A stretch of DNA of 64,000 bases from Adiantum capillus-veneris (taxonomy: Eukaryota; Streptophyta; Polypodiopsida; Polypodiales; Pteridaceae). Positions 63,765 to 64,000 of this stretch are shown piece by piece (the first letter of the stretch is position 1; every line of letters starts with the position of its first letter). The stretch is taken from positions 116,467,049 through 116,531,048 of the forward strand of contig CM043953.1 in assembly GCA_014529385.2 (NCBI GenBank), written 5' to 3'. The position numbers were made by a program, and so were the translations under genes. The notes beneath the pieces were generated by a model, which saw only the letters and a list, made by a program, of their open reading frames with translations, was not told where the DNA came from and made no database searches.

Positions 63765-64000
63765 ATGGCTGACAACAACAACACAGATGTGTTCAAGATG
63801 TTTGCTGTTGAGGACATGTTGGATGGGGACAATTACCCTATGTGGGCTTATATGATGCAACATGTTCTTGTGTCAAAGGGCGTCTGGAACATTGTGCAGG
63901 GCATTGATGTACGTCCTAGTTCTGAGGATGTAGGCGATGTTGAGGATGTTGCAGGTCTTGCTGCAAGGATTGCTGCTATAAGAGTTGTTTTGCCTACGGC
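63765..64000 (+). CDS. Copia gag N-terminus (partial)
   Basis: ATG at 63765 opens 78 uninterrupted codons to the window end: MADNNNTDVFKMFAVEDMLD, GDNYPMWAYMMQHVL and VWNIVQGID. This is the N-terminal part of copia gag (the family A homologue of the broken gag at 59330). It is intact as far as visible, so this may be the best preserved family member. Confidence 0.85.
   Translation, partial: MADNNNTDVFKMFAVEDMLDGDNYPMWAYMMQHVLVSKGVWNIVQGIDVRPSSEDVGDVEDVAGLAARIAAIRVVLPT

Larger units (their letters stand above)
63176..64000 (+). mobile_element. Copia family A element, 5' end (continues past window)
   Basis: 5' LTR 63176-63401, PBS, leader of about 360 bp and an open gag start. It is in the opposite orientation to the other two family members. 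It runs off the window edge. Confidence 0.9.

Overview
The window is plant nuclear DNA, almost certainly intergenic heterochromatin made of LTR retrotransposons nested inside one another. I see no intact host gene, no rRNA or tRNA gene, no CRISPR array and no bacterial operon structure. A land-plant host is indicated by Ty1/copia elements primed by initiator-Met tRNA (primer-binding site TGGTATCAGAGC), a Tat-type Ty3/gypsy element with two RNase H domains, decayed pentatricopeptide-repeat (PPR) sequence, long GA/CT microsatellites and a MITE. The PPR wording and one unusual gypsy lineage recall fern or lycophyte sequences; this is inference from memory.

Layout. 1-9.5 kb: old repeats, one copy of an inverted segmental duplication split by a solo copia LTR (2973-3689), a decayed unknown gene on the minus strand (about 4.1-5.8 kb) and an internally deleted gypsy relic on the minus strand (6.4-8.9 kb). 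9.5-11.9 kb: a TIR element containing a tRNA-like Pol III promoter, and an orphan copia LTR. 11.88-28.57 kb: a Tat-like gypsy with 2.6-kb LTRs, whose leader is split by a nearly intact 5.55-kb copia element (14636-20186, TSD CTAAG). 28.6-34.3 kb: unassigned DNA, a PPR pseudogene (minus), a 116-bp perfect-centre palindrome and the second copy of the inverted duplication. 34.28-54.60 kb: a large minus-strand gypsy-like element with gag-like and acidic repeat coding but no pol. It is interrupted by a full gypsy (36958-46193), a copia deletion derivative (47392-48506) and a small LTR element (50203-52867). 55.9-61.3 kb: a decayed copia with another copia (57169-59923, TSD TGATA) inside it. 63176 to the end: a third member of that last family, cut by the window edge.

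How the parts work. Each gypsy or copia element makes gag, protease, reverse transcriptase/RNase H and integrase from one transcript that starts in its 5' LTR. Most copies here are dead through stops, frameshifts or deletions. The copia ORF at 15926-19486 is the best preserved.

The most interesting signal is a pair of homologous small ORFs of about 70 codons each. They lie in the 5' leader of the Tat element and in the LTRs of the otherwise different minus-strand gypsy. Differences between copies are largely synonymous, so these look like real, undescribed small proteins of retrotransposon leaders.
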